DNA from: JBFMFH01 sp040752275
Lineage (GTDB): Bacteria; Acidobacteriota; Vicinamibacteria; Vicinamibacterales; JAKQTR01
Assembly (NCBI GenBank): GCA_040752275.1
Contig: JBFMFH010000090.1
Coordinates: forward strand, 1 to 57,929
Direction of reading: 5' to 3'
DNA length: 57,929 bases
Translations under genes and position numbers: made by a program
The notes under the pieces: generated by a model
Database searches by the model: none
What the model saw: only the letters and a program-made list of their open reading frames with translations
What the model was told of the DNA's origin: nothing
Part shown: positions 17,691 through 25,627 of the stretch, piece after piece
How positions within the stretch are numbered: position 1 is the first letter of the stretch
How the letters are laid out: every line of letters starts with the position of its first letter

Positions 17691-18293
17691 CTACTCGCCC
17701 AGTGCTGTGGCGGCAGCGCTCAGGATCTTCGCGATGCGGAACGGCTTGGTGAGATACCCCTGGACGCCGAGGTTGATGGCCTCGATCGCACTCGCTTCCG
17801 TCGAGTAGGCCGTGATGATAATGACGGGCAAGGTCGGCGCCAGCCGGCGGACTTCCCGGATCAGCGCCAGCCCGTCGATGCCGGGCATCTTGAGGTCGGT
17901 GATGAGGAGATCGTAGCGTCCGGCCCGCAGGCGGGCCAGGGCGGTGCGCCCGTCAGGCGCCTCCTCGACATCATACTCGGCGAGCGCAAGCGTCTTCCTC
18001 AGCAGCTCACGAATGCCGGGCTCGTCGTCGGCGACCAGGACCCGGGGACGTGAGGCGGGACGCTTTCCCGCTGGCGACTCCGAGGCCTCTCGAGCAGACG
18101 GGGCGGCTGGTGGGGCCGCAGGCCCGGTGCGGTGATGCTCGAGCCACAGGTCGATATCGGACTTCCTGAACCGCCACTGGCGGCCGACACGCAACGCCGG
18201 CAGTTTGCCGGCCTTGATCAGCCGGTAGACGGTTCTCAGATTGACCTGAAGGTACTCGAGTACCTCTTCGGTCGTCAGAAAGACGTCATCCAT
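17691..18293 (-). CDS. Response regulator with N-terminal HTH_17 and C-terminal receiver domain
   Basis: The 200-residue protein has an HTH_17 DNA-binding domain at about 5-55 (LTTEEVLEYLQVNLRTVYRL; RVGRQWRFRKSDIDLW), a Pro/Ala linker (about 58-85) and a complete receiver domain (about 86-198). The acidic pair is in VADDEPG, the phospho-acceptor is Asp133 in LLITDLKMPG, followed by the Thr in ITAYS and the Lys in LTKPF. Usual response regulators have the receiver first, so this order is reversed. It is encoded 16 nt after the histidine kinase in the same direction, as a cognate pair. Its HTH resembles that of the 99-residue regulator downstream, so both may read the same operator. Confidence 0.88.
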   Translation of the reverse strand: MDDVFLTTEEVLEYLQVNLRTVYRLIKAGKLPALRVGRQWRFRKSDIDLWLEHHRTGPAAPPAAPSAREASESPAGKRPASRPRVLVADDEPGIRELLRKTLALAEYDVEEAPDGRTALARLRAGRYDLLITDLKMPGIDGLALIREVRRLAPTLPVIIITAYSTEASAIEAINLGVQGYLTKPFRIAKILSAAATALGE

Positions 18294-18309
18294 TGGTCGT
18301 CCGTGGCGT

Positions 18310-20346
18310 CTACTTTATCACCGGGGGAACCGGAAGGTACAGGAGGAATTCGGTACCACCCGTGGGGACGGGTCTGACCTCGACGTCACCACCGTGCTCG
18401 TGAGCGATGCGGAGGACGAGCGCCAAACCGAGCCCGCGGCCGGCCTCCTTCGTCGTGAAGAACGGATCGAACACGTGCGGGAGGACATCGGCCGGGATGC
18501 CCTGACCGTCGTCAAGTACGCGAACCTCGACCCGCCGCCTCGCAGGATCAAGGGCCGTTCGGATCTCGATGCGCCCGCCGCGATCACCGAGCGCCTGTTC
18601 GGCGTTCAGCAGGACGTTCAGGATTGCCTGCTGCAGGAGCAAGGCGTCACCCGCCACTCGAGGCAAGGCCGAATCGAGGTCGTGGGAGACGCGGATCCCC
18701 GCGGCTCGCCACGCCGCCCGGCGGTTTGCGAGCGCGCGCCTGACCGCCGCATTCACGCTGACCGGATGCGACACGATTCGTCCGGAACCCGCGAGGAGCA
18801 GCAGGTTACGGACGATGCGCGCGGCGCGGTCCGCCTCGCGGTGCACGAGCGCGAGCTGGCTGTCAGCTTCAGGACCGAGTCGTCGGGTTCGCCGGACGAG
18901 TTCGACATGCCCCGTCACGGCTTGCAGCGGGTTGTTGAGCTCGTGGGCGATCCCGGCGATCAGGTGGCCCAGCGTTTCCGACTGTGCGAGCCGCTCCCGC
19001 AGGGCGGCCCGCTCGCTCTCGAGCCGCGATTCCTCGGTGACGTCCCGCAGCAGCACGACGAAGCCGGCGGCCAGATCCTGCCGGGCAGCCAAGGGCGCCA
19101 CGCTCACGTGCAGGATGGTCCCGGTCCGCTCGTCGCGGTGTTCCGTGGTCTGGCTCCGTCTGTCCCGATCCTGCGCGTCGTACATGGCGCGATCGAGCCA
19201 CAAGCCGAGCGTAGGATCCACCAGCTCGCTCAGACGGCGCGACTTCAGTGACCCGCGCGTCTGGCCGGCGAGTCTCGCGAAAGCCTCGTTCGCGCGGAGG
19301 ATGTGCCCGTCGAACGCGCAGACGACGAGCGGGTCGCGCATCGAATCGAAGGTGTTCTCCAACTCCCGCCGGGCGCGAATCACATCGTCCAGCAGGTGCG
19401 TGCTCTCGAGCAGGGCGGCGAGCTGGCGCCCCAAGGCGTCGCAGTGGGGCAACAGGCGGACGGCGTCGCCGGGGCCGAGCCTCAGCCCGTCGACCACCAA
19501 CACGCCAAGGGCACGGCGGCGTCCTCGCAGAGGCACGGTCGCCGTGTGCCTGGGCAGCGCATAGGCACCTTGCGAGTCGCGGCTGACAACGGAGGAGTTC
19601 TGCCGCCGGAGGGCAGCTGAAACCAAGCCGTCGGCGTCTCCGGCGTCGATTGAGGTCACTTGGCCAGGCCTCGACTGGACGGACTGCGCCATCAGGTGGA
19701 GGAGCTGCCGGTCGCGATCGTGCCGCCAGAGCTCGACCGCCTCGGCCGCAAAGACCCTGGCCACACCCGTGCAGAACGCGCGCAGCCGCTCGGCGGAAAG
19801 CGTCGGCGACCGGTCCTGACCCAGCGCCCCGACCAGAGCCCCGACGTCGGTCTGCAGGGCCAGGTCGTGGCGGAGCCGGGCTGCCGTCAGCACGAGGGCG
19901 AACCCCGCCGCGCAGTCCGAGACCGCGCCGGCCCATGCCAGGGGCGGTGTGAGTTCGGACAATCCCAGGACCAGCAATCCGAGGGGGTCACCGGCGAAGC
20001 GCACCGGCGCCAGATACGCGGCCGGTGTCTTCAGTTGCCGGGCGAGCGTCGGGCAGGTCTCGGTGATCGGCGAGATCGGCCGAGGCCGGCCGGTCGCCAG
20101 CACCGCGCTGGCGAACGCGCGACTGACCTCGTCGGTGCACCAGGGATCGACCGCGAGATGATCCAGCCCCCGCCCTGAGGTCGGGTGCAGGAGGCCGGTG
20201 TCGGCGGCCAGCTCCAGCAGCACCGTACAGGCGGCCGATGTGGCCTGCTGGACGCGAAGGTGCAATGCGACCAGGACATCGGACACGGCGTCGGTGCTGG
20301 CCATCAGAGTGGCCACGGAACTCGTGTCCGGTGACGGGAACGCCAT
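18310..20346 (-). CDS. Soluble GAF/PAS sensor histidine kinase
   Basis: I use ATG 20346; the frame extends upstream but would cover the divergent promoter region. The 678-residue protein has no clear membrane segments. Two GAF-like regions span roughly 20-330, a PAS domain roughly 335-440 (LENTFDSMRDPLVVCAFDG; ILRANEAFARLAG), then a HisKA box HLIAGIAHELNNPLQ with phospho-acceptor His468. A complete HATPase domain ends the protein (NVLLNAEQAL, DDGQGIP, FFTTKEAGRGLGLALV). It should autophosphorylate in response to a cytoplasmic signal and pass phosphate to Asp133 of the HTH-REC protein 16 nt downstream. On the minus strand TAGAAT (20366-20361) lies just upstream of the start, without a good -35. 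The ligand is unknown. Confidence 0.9.
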   Translation of the reverse strand: MAFPSPDTSSVATLMASTDAVSDVLVALHLRVQQATSAACTVLLELAADTGLLHPTSGRGLDHLAVDPWCTDEVSRAFASAVLATGRPRPISPITETCPTLARQLKTPAAYLAPVRFAGDPLGLLVLGLSELTPPLAWAGAVSDCAAGFALVLTAARLRHDLALQTDVGALVGALGQDRSPTLSAERLRAFCTGVARVFAAEAVELWRHDRDRQLLHLMAQSVQSRPGQVTSIDAGDADGLVSAALRRQNSSVVSRDSQGAYALPRHTATVPLRGRRRALGVLVVDGLRLGPGDAVRLLPHCDALGRQLAALLESTHLLDDVIRARRELENTFDSMRDPLVVCAFDGHILRANEAFARLAGQTRGSLKSRRLSELVDPTLGLWLDRAMYDAQDRDRRSQTTEHRDERTGTILHVSVAPLAARQDLAAGFVVLLRDVTEESRLESERAALRERLAQSETLGHLIAGIAHELNNPLQAVTGHVELVRRTRRLGPEADSQLALVHREADRAARIVRNLLLLAGSGRIVSHPVSVNAAVRRALANRRAAWRAAGIRVSHDLDSALPRVAGDALLLQQAILNVLLNAEQALGDRGGRIEIRTALDPARRRVEVRVLDDGQGIPADVLPHVFDPFFTTKEAGRGLGLALVLRIAHEHGGDVEVRPVPTGGTEFLLYLPVPPVIK

Positions 20347-20509
20347 GGCTGTTGCCACGCATTCTACTTCAGCCCCCGGCCAGACCGCCCGGGTTGGACG
20401 TCTAAGGAAGTGAACGGCCGGAGAATGGTGAGGGACTCTGGCGAGACATTCCGTTTTCCGGGGCCGATGGTGGAGAATGGAACGGCGGCCGAGGGCATGA
20501 CGCGCGTCC

Positions 20510-21106
20510 ATGGCGTTCAGTGATGAGGAACTCGTCGCGCGCAGCGTTGCGGGCGACACCGACAGCTTCAACGAGCTGGTCCTCCGGTGGGAGCGGCCTA
20601 TCTATGCCCTTGCCTACCGGCAGATTGGCCGCGAAGACGAAGCCCGTGATGTGACGCAGGAGGCCTTTCTGCGGGCCTTCCGCGCACTACCCGGGTTCAA
20701 GGGGCAAGCCAAGTTCTCGTCCTGGCTCTACCGGATCACGCTCAACCTGTGCCGGGACTGGATGCGGCGGCAGATGCGCGCCCCGTTCGTCTCGACGCCC
20801 GAAGGCATCAATGCCGAGGACTTGGCCGTTCGCGACGAGACCGGGACGGCGTCGGTTGAGGACGCCGTGGCCCGGCGGGACTTGAGTCGTCATGTGGCGA
20901 GTGCGATGCGGTCGCTGCCGGACGAGCAGCGGTCGGCGGTGATTCTGAAGGAGTACCACGGTCTGACGTTCCAGGAGATCGCGGAGTTGCAGGGCTGCCC
21001 CCTGAGCACGGTCAAGACGCGGCTCTACCAGGGCCTGACGGTGCTGAGACGGGAACTGGAACGGCGCGGGGTCATGAACACACGGACGGTAGGCGTACGG
21101 CCATGA
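20510..21106 (+). CDS. ECF-type RNA polymerase sigma factor (RpoE-like)
   Basis: The 198-residue protein has sigma region 2 at about 10-80 (FNELVLRWERPIYALAYRQI, REDEARDVTQEAFLRAFRAL, SWLYRITLNLCRDWMRRQ) and region 4 at about 130-185 (RSLPDEQRSAVILKEYHGL, FQEIAELQGCPLSTVKTRLY). There is no region 1 or 3, as expected for ECF factors, which direct RNA polymerase to stress or envelope genes. Its stop overlaps the start of the anti-sigma gene by ATGA, so the pair is made stoichiometrically. It is divergent from the histidine kinase with a 163-nt gap. No convincing self-regulated ECF promoter was found there; GGAGAATGG occurs twice (about 20417 and 20471). Confidence 0.92.
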   Translation: MAFSDEELVARSVAGDTDSFNELVLRWERPIYALAYRQIGREDEARDVTQEAFLRAFRALPGFKGQAKFSSWLYRITLNLCRDWMRRQMRAPFVSTPEGINAEDLAVRDETGTASVEDAVARRDLSRHVASAMRSLPDEQRSAVILKEYHGLTFQEIAELQGCPLSTVKTRLYQGLTVLRRELERRGVMNTRTVGVRP

Positions 21107-21897
21107 GCGAATCACAGTTGTGCGGCAATCAGGACGTGTTGCTGTCCTACCTCTACGAGGACGGCGACGAGGCAGAGCGACAGGCGTTCGGCGCTCACCT
21201 GGCGAGGTGTGAAGCCTGCGCCCGGGAGGTCGAGCGGTACCAGGCGCTGCGCGCCGAACTGACAGCCTGGACCCCGCCGGAGCAGGTGCTGGGCTTCCGG
21301 GTGGTGCGCGACCGTGCACAGGCGAAGCCGGCCCTCGCGTGGCTGCGGCTGCCGGCCCTGCCACTCTGGGCGCAGCTGGCTGCGGCGTCGCTCGTGGTGG
21401 GGATCGCCGCCGGTCTCGCCGGCCTCGAAGTCCGGTACGACCCGCGGGGATTCACCGTCCGCACGGGATGGGGTGGTCCCGCGGGAGAGACGGCGGCAGC
21501 GGTCCCGTCGCCCGTACCGGCGGCGGGCGGATCCGAGAGCCCGTGGCGCGGCGACCTGGTCGCGTTGGGCGACCAGCTCCGCGGGGAGTTCCGGAACCAG
21601 ATTCAGCGAGCCCCGGCGACCGGTCTCGTACCGGTCGCATCCGGACGCACGATGAACGATGCCGAGTTTCTGGCCCACGTGCGTACGCTGGTCGAAGCCA
21701 GCGAACGGCGGCAGCAACGCGAGTTGGCGCTGCGGCTGTCCGAGGTCGTGCGGGACTTCGAGACCCGGCGCCGCGTCGATTTGGCTCGGGTCGCGAACAG
21801 CCTGGGGTTGGTCGAGGGCCGGACCGGCCTGGCCGTGGCCGAGCAGCGCGACATGTTGAACTACCTGATGCGGGTCTCGTCGAGGGACCCCAAGTAG
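21103..21897 (+). CDS. Membrane anti-sigma factor with zinc-finger (ZAS-like) domain
   Basis: The 264-residue protein begins with a short helical domain carrying His32, Cys36 and Cys39 (FGAHLARCEACAREV), the HxxxCxxC zinc signature that holds an ECF sigma factor. One membrane helix follows (about 87-107: LWAQLAAASLVVGIAAGLAG). A roughly 150-residue periplasmic part is helical and Arg/Glu-rich toward the end. Release of the sigma factor would follow redox change or proteolysis; which of the two cannot be told. The gene is coupled to the sigma factor by ATGA, and the next gene starts about 50 nt later. Confidence 0.85.
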   Translation: MSESQLCGNQDVLLSYLYEDGDEAERQAFGAHLARCEACAREVERYQALRAELTAWTPPEQVLGFRVVRDRAQAKPALAWLRLPALPLWAQLAAASLVVGIAAGLAGLEVRYDPRGFTVRTGWGGPAGETAAAVPSPVPAAGGSESPWRGDLVALGDQLRGEFRNQIQRAPATGLVPVASGRTMNDAEFLAHVRTLVEASERRQQRELALRLSEVVRDFETRRRVDLARVANSLGLVEGRTGLAVAEQRDMLNYLMRVSSRDPK

Positions 21898-21948
21898 GAA
21901 GCAGGCGCCAGGCGACAGATGACGGGCGAGTCGAGAGCCGGGAACTGA

Positions 21949-22857
21949 GTGACGCGCCGGATGGAGGATGCCGTGACTGGTCGAGGGGTGGCGGGAACAG
22001 TGGTGGTGACGTGCGCGATCTCGGTGTGGCCGGTGCTTGCGTCAGCCGGGCAGCAGCCGCCGGGATCCGGGCCCGGTGAGACCCGCGTGGTCGTCGTACA
22101 GCCGCGCCCGATGGACCCGCAGATGGCGGCACGTTTCGAGCTGGCGAAGATGGAGGGTCTGCTCGAAGTCGCCGTGGAGCAGGGGACGGTCATGCTGAGC
22201 CGGCAGTTGCGTGGCGTGATGTCCGAGATGCTGATGACGGGCGGCACCGCACGTGCACGCGGATTTCGCCTCGAGGGCTACGGCGTCTTCTTCGATGTCG
22301 AGATTCCCTCCGTGAGCCAGTCCATCATGTGGAGCTGGCGGGTGCTCGAGCGCGACAGCGGAGGTGCGGCGATGGCGCTCGAGGCGTTGAGGAACCACAT
22401 CGAGACGGTGACCGATCCGGAAGCCCGCCGTGATCTGGATCAGGCGCTCCGCATGATCGAGTTGCGCGTGTCGCCGCTGTCGGCCTCGGTGCTCGAACGG
22501 GAGAGGGCCCAGAGCGCAACGAGGCCGGGGGATCGCGTGGCCGTGCAGGTGGCCGACCTGCCGGCCTCGAAGGATGAGCGCCAGCTCCCGGAGAACCCGA
22601 GCGCCGCGTACACCATGCAGGTGAAGAACTCCCTCATCGACACGATGCTCGACTACAGCCAGGCCCTGTCGGTTGGCCCTGACGAGTTCTTGACCGTGGC
22701 CGCCCGCGACAGTCAGGCACGCACCTTTCCGAGCAGTGGCCCCTACGATCTGATCACGATCATCATTCGAGTCAAGGGCAGCGACCTGATGGACTTCCGG
22801 GCCGGCCGGATCTCTCGCGAGGAGGCGCTGAAGCGGGTCGAGGTGAGGGAGTACTGA
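21949..22857 (+). CDS. Exported protein of unknown function in the ECF operon
   Basis: I do not recognise this family. The frame starts at GTG 21949; ATG 21961 is an alternative that keeps the signal peptide (VAGTVVVTCAISVWPVLASA, cleaved near ASAGQQ). The 302-residue product is mixed alpha/beta. It has a conserved-looking central segment (RGFRLEGYGVFFDVEIPSVS), a helical part with many charged residues and a C-terminal segment SSGPYDLITIIIRVKGSDLM. There are no cysteines, metal motifs or further membrane helices. Its position right after sigma and anti-sigma suggests it is either a target of the sigma factor or part of its sensing. The short gap before it contains degraded heptamer-type repeat sequence. 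Confidence 0.65.
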   Translation: MTRRMEDAVTGRGVAGTVVVTCAISVWPVLASAGQQPPGSGPGETRVVVVQPRPMDPQMAARFELAKMEGLLEVAVEQGTVMLSRQLRGVMSEMLMTGGTARARGFRLEGYGVFFDVEIPSVSQSIMWSWRVLERDSGGAAMALEALRNHIETVTDPEARRDLDQALRMIELRVSPLSASVLERERAQSATRPGDRVAVQVADLPASKDERQLPENPSAAYTMQVKNSLIDTMLDYSQALSVGPDEFLTVAARDSQARTFPSSGPYDLITIIIRVKGSDLMDFRAGRISREEALKRVEVREY

Positions 22858-22926
22858 CGGGCGACCGGCGCCAGTGGACGGTACGGGCCGCGGCGGTGTC
22901 TAATGCCTTGACGCGGGAGGTGCAGG

Positions 22927-23427
22927 TTGAGGCAACGGCTGAAGCGGCGCGTGCTGACGGGGCTCGTGCTGGCCGGGGCGATGGCGGCGTCGGGTTGCGG
23001 CGCGCCGGCAATCGACGTGGCCCGGTCCATCGCGATCGGTAACCTCACAACCGGTTGGTTCGACGCGGGTATCGTAGGCGGCAAGAACAAGCTGGTGCCG
23101 AGCGCCTCGTTCACGGTGACCAACAACAGCGCGCACACGTTGAGTGGCCTGCAGGTCTTCTCGGTCTTCCGCTTCGTCGGCGACCAGGAGGAGCTGGGAT
23201 CATCACTCATTGTCCTGCGCGGAGTGGACGCGCTCGAGCCATCGGCGACGAGCAAGCCCGTGACCGTGCGCGCCAACTGGGGGTACACCGGGGAACAGCC
23301 CCGCGCACAGATGCTCATGCACGGGGAGTTCCGCGATGCCCGTGTCGAGATCTTCGCGAAGTGGGGATCCGGCCCGTTCGTCAAGCTCACCGAAGCTCAC
23401 ATCGAGCGCCAACTGCTCACCCAGTAG
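22927..23427 (+). CDS. Small lipoprotein of unknown function
   Basis: The start is TTG 22927, supported by GGAGG 6 nt upstream and by the lipoprotein signal it produces: basic residues, a hydrophobic stretch and the lipobox ASGC with Cys24 as the lipidation site. The 166-residue product is mostly beta (SASFTVTNNSAHTLSGLQVF, SVFRFVGDQEELGS, KPVTVRANWGYTG). This looks like a small immunoglobulin-like or FxLYD-type domain, which often occurs in envelope lipoproteins. It is the last gene in the direction of the ECF operon, about 70 nt after the preceding gene. No enzymatic residues are apparent. Confidence 0.7.
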   Translation: MRQRLKRRVLTGLVLAGAMAASGCGAPAIDVARSIAIGNLTTGWFDAGIVGGKNKLVPSASFTVTNNSAHTLSGLQVFSVFRFVGDQEELGSSLIVLRGVDALEPSATSKPVTVRANWGYTGEQPRAQMLMHGEFRDARVEIFAKWGSGPFVKLTEAHIERQLLTQ

Positions 23428-23480
23428 CGGCGCCCACGCGCCTGCCTCCCCTGTCGTCTGCCGGGTCCGAAGACCCAGCC

Positions 23481-23499
23481 CTCCTGACTCCTGACCTCC
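23481..23499 (+). repeat. Short heptamer run of the CTCCTGA family
   Basis: CTCCTGACTCCTGACCTCC lies between two convergent genes and matches the array at 7278-7385. It is too short to expand reliably, but it shows that the family recurs in intergenic DNA here. Confidence 0.7.
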
Positions 23500-23505
23500 C
23501 CGCCC

Positions 23506-24228
23506 CTACCGCTTGATGAGCGGCACGAACCGCACCGGAATCACGCTTCGGGACGTGGTGCGCCCGGTGCCATCCTTTTCGATCAGGATGAGGTCTTGCA
23601 CGTCCGAGACGGGTCCGACGGGAATGACCATCCGCCCGCCAGGTTTGAGCTGGCCGACCAGCGCTTCGGGCACGGACTCCGGTGCGGCCGTCACGAGAAT
23701 CACGTCGAAGGGCGCCTCCTCGGGCCAGCCCGCGTAGCCGTCACCCTGGCGGACATCCACGTTCGCGTACCCCAGGCGGGCGAGCCGTTCGCGCGCCGCG
23801 GTGGCGAGGGGTTCCACGAGTTCGATGGTGAACACCCGGTCGACGAGCGTGGCCAGCACGGCCGCCTGGTACCCCGATCCGGTGCCGACCTCGAGTGCGC
23901 GGTCCGAGGGAACCGGCCGCGCGAGTTCGGTCATCAGGGCGACGATGTAGGGCTGCGAGATGGTCTGGTTGTACCCGATGGGCAGCGGATAGTCGTGGTA
24001 GGCGTCGCGCTGCTCGCCGGCCGGAACGAACAGGTGCCGCGGAACCTCGCGCATCGCGGCCAGCACTCGGGGATCGCGGACGCCGCGGCCTTCGATCTGA
24101 TCCGCGACCATGGCCCGGCGCGCCGCGTCGTAGGTCTGCGGCCCGGCAGCCTGGCCGGCATCTCCCATCGGGGCGCACGCCATCATGGCCGTGACCGCCA
24201 GCGCGAGCGTCGGACGCGACGTGTCCAC
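23506..24228 (-). CDS. pcm: Protein-L-isoaspartate O-methyltransferase, apparently exported
   Basis: The 240-residue protein (GTG start at 24228) contains the whole PCMT fold: MVADQIEGRGVRDPRVLAAM, REVPRHLFVP, IGYNQTISQPYIVALM, and the SAM-binding LEVGTGSGYQAAVLA. It methylates L-isoaspartyl residues in aged proteins so they can be repaired. Unusually, the family domain is preceded by a hydrophobic N-terminal stretch ending TAMMAC, which resembles a signal peptide or weak lipobox. A start at an internal Met (MACAPMGD) would remove it and give a cytosolic enzyme, so location is uncertain. It is divergent from the permease, with only 16 nt between the two starts. Confidence 0.9.
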   Translation of the reverse strand: MDTSRPTLALAVTAMMACAPMGDAGQAAGPQTYDAARRAMVADQIEGRGVRDPRVLAAMREVPRHLFVPAGEQRDAYHDYPLPIGYNQTISQPYIVALMTELARPVPSDRALEVGTGSGYQAAVLATLVDRVFTIELVEPLATAARERLARLGYANVDVRQGDGYAGWPEEAPFDVILVTAAPESVPEALVGQLKPGGRMVIPVGPVSDVQDLILIEKDGTGRTTSRSVIPVRFVPLIKR

Positions 24229-24238
24229 CGACTATAAT
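24210..24238 (+). promoter_or_regulatory. Promoter with perfect TATAAT, probably giving a leaderless permease mRNA
   Basis: TATAAT at 24233-24238 is followed 7 nt later by the GTG at 24245, the distance expected for the transcription start itself. The -35 (TCGGAC at 24210) is weak and lies inside the start of the divergent pcm gene. No Shine-Dalgarno can exist if transcription starts at 24245. Confidence 0.6.
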
Positions 24239-24244
24239 GCGGCG

Positions 24245-25627
24245 GTGCCAGAGACCTCACACCCACCGCCCCCCAGTCTCGAACGCCGGCTTGGCCCGTT
24301 CGACGCAGCGGCCATTGTCATCTCGAACGTGGTCGGCGTCGGGATCTTCATTACACCCCGGATCATCGCACAGGCGGTGCCGCATCCGATCGGGTTTCTG
24401 GCGGTCTGGCTTGGTGGAGGGTTGCTGGCGTTTGCCGGGGCGATGGCCTACGCCGAGCTCGGGACGCTGCGGCCGCGCTCGGGCGGTGAGTATGTCTATT
24501 TGCGTGAGGGGTTTGGCCGGCTGGCGGCGTTCCTGACGGGGTGGACGTCGTTCGTGGCCGGGTTCGCCGGAGCGATGGCCGCCGGGGCTCTTGGTGCCGC
24601 CGACTACCTCGGGCGCTTCGTTCCCGTGGCCGGGGATGCCACGCCGCTCCTGACCATTCCGCTGCCGTGGGTGCCGCTCGTGGTGTCGCCGAGGACGCTC
24701 GTGGCGCTCTCGGCGATTGTGGGCCTGGCCATCGTCCACATCCGCGGCCTTGGGCCCGGCCGGGTCGTGCAGAACACGCTGGCGGTGCTGAAAGTCGGCG
24801 TGCTGGCGCTCGCGGTCGCCATCGGCCTCGGCATCGGCCGTGGCAGCTACGCCAACCTGGCCAACGCCCCGGCAGACGCCTCGTTCAACTGGCCGCTGGC
24901 GTTCATCGTCGTGATGTTCTCCTACAGCGGGTGGAACGCGGCGTCGTACGTGGCGGAAGAGATCCGTGACCCTGGTCGGAACGTGCCGAGGGCGCTCGCG
25001 CTGGGCACGATCACCGTCGTGCTGCTGTATCTCGGGCTGAACGTCCTCTACGTCTACGCCGTGCCCATTGCCGAATTCGGCGCCGGCGAACAGTCGGAGA
25101 TCGCAATGGTGGCGGTGGACCGGCTGATCGGCCCGGTGGCCGCGTCCGTCCTTGGCGCGGCGGCCGTCGTGGTGCTGCTCGGCAGCCTCAGCGCGATGAC
25201 CATCGCGGGGCCGCGGGTGTACTTCGCGATGGCGCGTGACGGGGCCTTCTTTGCGCCTGCCGCGCGCATCCACCCGCGGTTCCATACGCCGTGGATCTCG
25301 ATTGTGGCGCAGACCGTCTGGACCGCACTGCTGATTCTCACCAACACGAAGGACCAGCTCGCGGAGTACACGGGATTCGCCGTGCTGCTGTTCTCGGCCT
25401 TTGCCGTGAGCGTGATCTTCATGCTGCGGTGGCGCCATCCCGAGGAGCCGCGTCCGTTCAAGGCGTGGGGCTACCCTGTGGCGCCAGCGCTCTTCGTGAC
25501 CGCGTCACTCGCCATCACCCTGGCGGCGGTGGCGGGACGGCCCGGGCCATCGTTCTTCGGCGCGCTCATCATTGCTGCGGGCGTGCCCGTCTATTACCTC
25601 TTCTCGAAGCGTCAGCCGCCGTCGTAA
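24245..25627 (+). CDS. APC-superfamily amino acid permease
   Basis: I use GTG 24245; the longer in-frame start at 24185 would run through the TATAAT box and into pcm. The 460-residue product has about 12 membrane helices beginning with the family signature LGPFDAAAIVISNVVGVGIF, whose broken first helix binds substrate. It continues with AYAELGTLRPRSGGEYVYL and FSYSGWNAASYVAEEIRDPGR, all typical of the APC family (LAT-like/YfnA-like). It should exchange or take up amino acids or related amines across the inner membrane; the substrate cannot be told. The 3' end overlaps the convergent membrane-protein gene by 16 nt around the palindrome CGTCGTAACGACG. Confidence 0.88.
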   Translation: MPETSHPPPPSLERRLGPFDAAAIVISNVVGVGIFITPRIIAQAVPHPIGFLAVWLGGGLLAFAGAMAYAELGTLRPRSGGEYVYLREGFGRLAAFLTGWTSFVAGFAGAMAAGALGAADYLGRFVPVAGDATPLLTIPLPWVPLVVSPRTLVALSAIVGLAIVHIRGLGPGRVVQNTLAVLKVGVLALAVAIGLGIGRGSYANLANAPADASFNWPLAFIVVMFSYSGWNAASYVAEEIRDPGRNVPRALALGTITVVLLYLGLNVLYVYAVPIAEFGAGEQSEIAMVAVDRLIGPVAASVLGAAAVVVLLGSLSAMTIAGPRVYFAMARDGAFFAPAARIHPRFHTPWISIVAQTVWTALLILTNTKDQLAEYTGFAVLLFSAFAVSVIFMLRWRHPEEPRPFKAWGYPVAPALFVTASLAITLAAVAGRPGPSFFGALIIAAGVPVYYLFSKRQPPS

